A stretch of 64,000 nt of DNA. Origin: Argentina anserina. Taxonomy: Eukaryota; Streptophyta; Magnoliopsida; Rosales; Rosaceae. The stretch lies in assembly GCF_933775445.1 (NCBI RefSeq), contig NW_026089448.1, forward strand, positions 175,549 to 239,548, written 5' to 3'. Every line of letters begins with the position of its first letter. The stretch's first letter is position 1. Made by a program: the position numbers and the translations under genes. Shown in pieces: positions 63,203 to 64,000 of this stretch. The notes beneath the pieces were generated by a model. It did no database searches. It was not told the DNA's origin and saw only the letters and a list, made by a program, of their open reading frames with translations.

Positions 63203-64000
63203 AGATACTCAAACGAGAATTGAAAAGATACACAATTGGAATAGTGAAGATACGCAAACGACTGTAAAACATACTCAATTTGAAAGAAACAAACACTGCC
63301 CACACTTGCCAAAACTCTCAAATTCAATAGAAACTCGCATCAGAAAGCCGTTCAGAAAGATACTCAAACGAGAATTGAAAAAGATACACAATTGGAATAG
63401 TAAAGAAACGCAAACGATGTAAACATACTCAGTTTGAAAAGAAACACACTCCCACACCTTGTCAAAACTCTCAAATTCAATAGAAACTCGCATCAGAAAG
63501 CCTTAAGAAAGATACTCAAACGAGAATTGAAAAGATACACAATTGGAATAGTAAAGATACGCAAACGATGTAAAACATACTCAATTTGAAAAGAAACACA
63601 CTGCCACACTTGCAAAACTCTCAAATTTAATAGAAACTCGCATCAGAAAAGGCTTACATAAAGATACTCAAACGAGAGATTTGAAAAGATACACAATTGG
63701 AATAGTAAAGATACGCAAACGATGTAAAGATACTCAGTTTGAAAGAAACACACTCCCACACTTGCAAAAACTCTCAAATTCAATAGAAACTCGCATCAGA
63801 TAGACTTACAGAAAGGAACTCAAACGAGAATTGAATAGATACACAATTTGAATAGTAAAGATACGCAAGCGATGTAAAGATACTCAGTTTGAAAGAAACA
63901 CACTCCCCACACTTGTAAAACTCTCAAATTCAATAGAAAACTCGCATCAGAAAGCCGTTCAGAAAGATACTCAAACGAGAATTGAAAAGATACACAATTG
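62791..64000. other. Low-quality sequence: dense single-base insertions
   Basis: Against domain H units 1-4, this stretch has 25 inserted bases and 1 deleted base by monomer-length accounting (net +24 between monomer starts 62,600 and 63,965). Examples are TAAAAGATAC, GAAAACACAC, GAAACCTCG, TCCCCACACC, CTCGCTCATC, CGACTGTAAAAC, TGCCCACAC and GAGAGATTTG. Many are homopolymer extensions. The preceding 6.3 kb of the same HOR has no net length change. The error pattern is that of uncorrected single-molecule reads; real mutation is much less likely. Confidence 0.85.
63203..64000 (+). repeat. Domain H unit 6, partial, insertion-rich
   Basis: Five complete monomers plus 36 bp, with a net gain of 17 bases. 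It shares the AAAGGCTTAC variant and the absence of TTTGAAGGAAAC with unit 5, so it resembles that unit most. Confidence 0.88.

Larger units (their letters stand above)
1..64000 (+). repeat. 149-bp tandem satellite array, 430 complete monomers
   Basis: I set the monomer start at the A of AGATACTCAAACG, first seen at 111 and then every 149 bp. The commonest monomer has 68 A, 29 T, 22 G and 30 C. Landmarks in order are AGATACTCAAACGAG, the near-invariant ACACAATTGG (29-38), AGATACGCAAACGATG, AGATACTCAGTTTG, AAACACACTCCCACAC, GCAAAACTCTCAAATTC, AACTCGCATCAG and a variable junction CCTTACAG, CCTTACAT or CCGTTCAG. All copies share one orientation. Between monomer starts 111 and 62,600, length equals 421 x 149 minus ten 22-bp deletions and twenty-three 1-bp deletions, plus three 1-bp insertions, which is exact. 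Seen: a pure satellite. Known: such arrays mark eukaryotic heterochromatin, often centromeres. Inferred: this could be centromeric, pericentromeric or subtelomeric; the sequence alone does not decide. Confidence 0.98.
56491..64000 (+). repeat. HOR domain H: second 9-monomer (1,341-bp) repeat, five units and a partial sixth
   Basis: Unit starts at 56,491, 57,832, 59,173, 60,514 and 61,855 are exactly 1,341 bp apart. The order of monomers is ATAGTGAAGATAC; TAAAGAAACGC; TTACAG with CAAATTTAATAG; GAGAGTTG; AGATAGACTTAC with AAAGGTACTC and CGCAAGCGATG; ATTTTAATAG; GAAAATATAC; GACAATTG; and a CACACCTGC monomer. None of this order matches the 9-monomer repeat at the left of the window. Neighbouring units differ at only about five sites, roughly 99.6% identity. 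Confidence 0.94.

Noticed and set aside
117..63493. Minus-strand open frames of about 61-79 codons, hydrophobic and present in very many monomers
   Set aside because: They start at TTG, not ATG; the first real ATG (CTGATGCGAG on the minus strand) leaves only about 41 codons. The period of 149 is not a multiple of 3, so the frame rotates each monomer and always closes after about 198 bp. The apparent membrane-like composition follows from the T-rich strand. Substitutions do not favour synonymous sites, and there is no spacing or signal for expression.
1..64000. CRISPR array
   Set aside because: There is direct repetition but no unique spacers. Every base belongs to the repeat, the unit is far too long and no cas genes are present.
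1..64000. CENP-B box in the monomer
   Set aside because: The essential CGGG (or CCCG) core is absent from the common monomer. The single ACCCGC near 35,174 lacks the rest of the motif.
1..64000. Telomeric repeats marking a subtelomere
   Set aside because: I saw no tandem TTAGGG, TTTAGGG or TTAGG on either strand. The AGCCCTACAG junction variant is a satellite substitution, not a telomere motif.
1..64000. Transposable element or other insertion hidden in the array
   Set aside because: Monomer phase is accounted for exactly up to 62,600, and reading on to the end shows only satellite. No segment departs from the consensus by more than point changes and the listed indels.
1..64000. Inverted monomers or an orientation switch
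   Set aside because: All recognisable monomers run in the same direction, and I found no reverse-complement landmark such as CCAATTGTGTATC on the plus strand.
1..64000. tRNA, rRNA or structured RNA gene in the monomer
   Set aside because: No cloverleaf, A/B box pair or long stem was seen. The best inverted repeat is AATTG with CAATT around a 10-base loop, too weak to support an RNA gene.

Overview
The window is one uninterrupted tandem satellite array and contains no gene I can support. The unit is a 149-bp monomer, about 35% G+C, repeated head to tail in one orientation from the first base to the last. By tracking monomer phase I count 430 complete monomers, a 110-bp partial one at the left edge and a 36-bp partial one at the right. 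Up to about 62,790 every departure from 149-bp spacing falls into three classes: ten copies of the same 22-bp deletion, twenty-three copies of the same 1-bp deletion, and three single-base insertions. No room is left for an inserted gene, transposon or RNA gene. A long homogeneous array of near-nucleosome-length monomers in higher-order repeats is typical of eukaryotic centromeric, pericentromeric or subtelomeric heterochromatin. I do not recognise the satellite and cannot name the organism.

The array is a mosaic of higher-order repeat (HOR) domains, each built from a different arrangement of monomer variants. 1-7,113: a 9-monomer (1,341-bp) HOR and its expanded forms. 7,114-9,197: irregular transition with a 148-bp monomer subfamily. 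9,198-19,114: a 24-monomer HOR of 3,554 bp, two full copies and one copy lacking five monomers. 19,115-25,946: 11-, 13-, 13- and 9-monomer derivatives. 25,947-31,771: 14-, 12- and 14-monomer units, each with two 127-bp deleted monomers. 31,772-37,880: 18-, 8- and 13-monomer units with a very recent 8-monomer duplication. 37,881-49,637: large 24-, 30- and 25-monomer units rich in 148-bp monomers. 49,638-56,490: short local duplications of 1, 4 and 5 monomers. 56,491-64,000: a second, unrelated 9-monomer (1,341-bp) HOR, highly homogeneous.

From about 62,791 to the right edge the same HOR continues but carries 25 inserted and 1 deleted base in under 1.2 kb, after 6.3 kb with no net length change. 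This looks like uncorrected long-read sequence and should be treated as a probable assembly-quality boundary.

The open frames of 61-116 codons on both strands come from the satellite itself. They start at TTG, recur in almost every monomer and are bounded by the repeat period, so I annotate none as a gene. The interest lies in repeat evolution: a 22-bp sub-repeat inside the monomer, a deletion of one sub-repeat that was amplified to ten copies, nested duplications at several scales, strong A-over-T strand asymmetry and roughly helically spaced A-runs.
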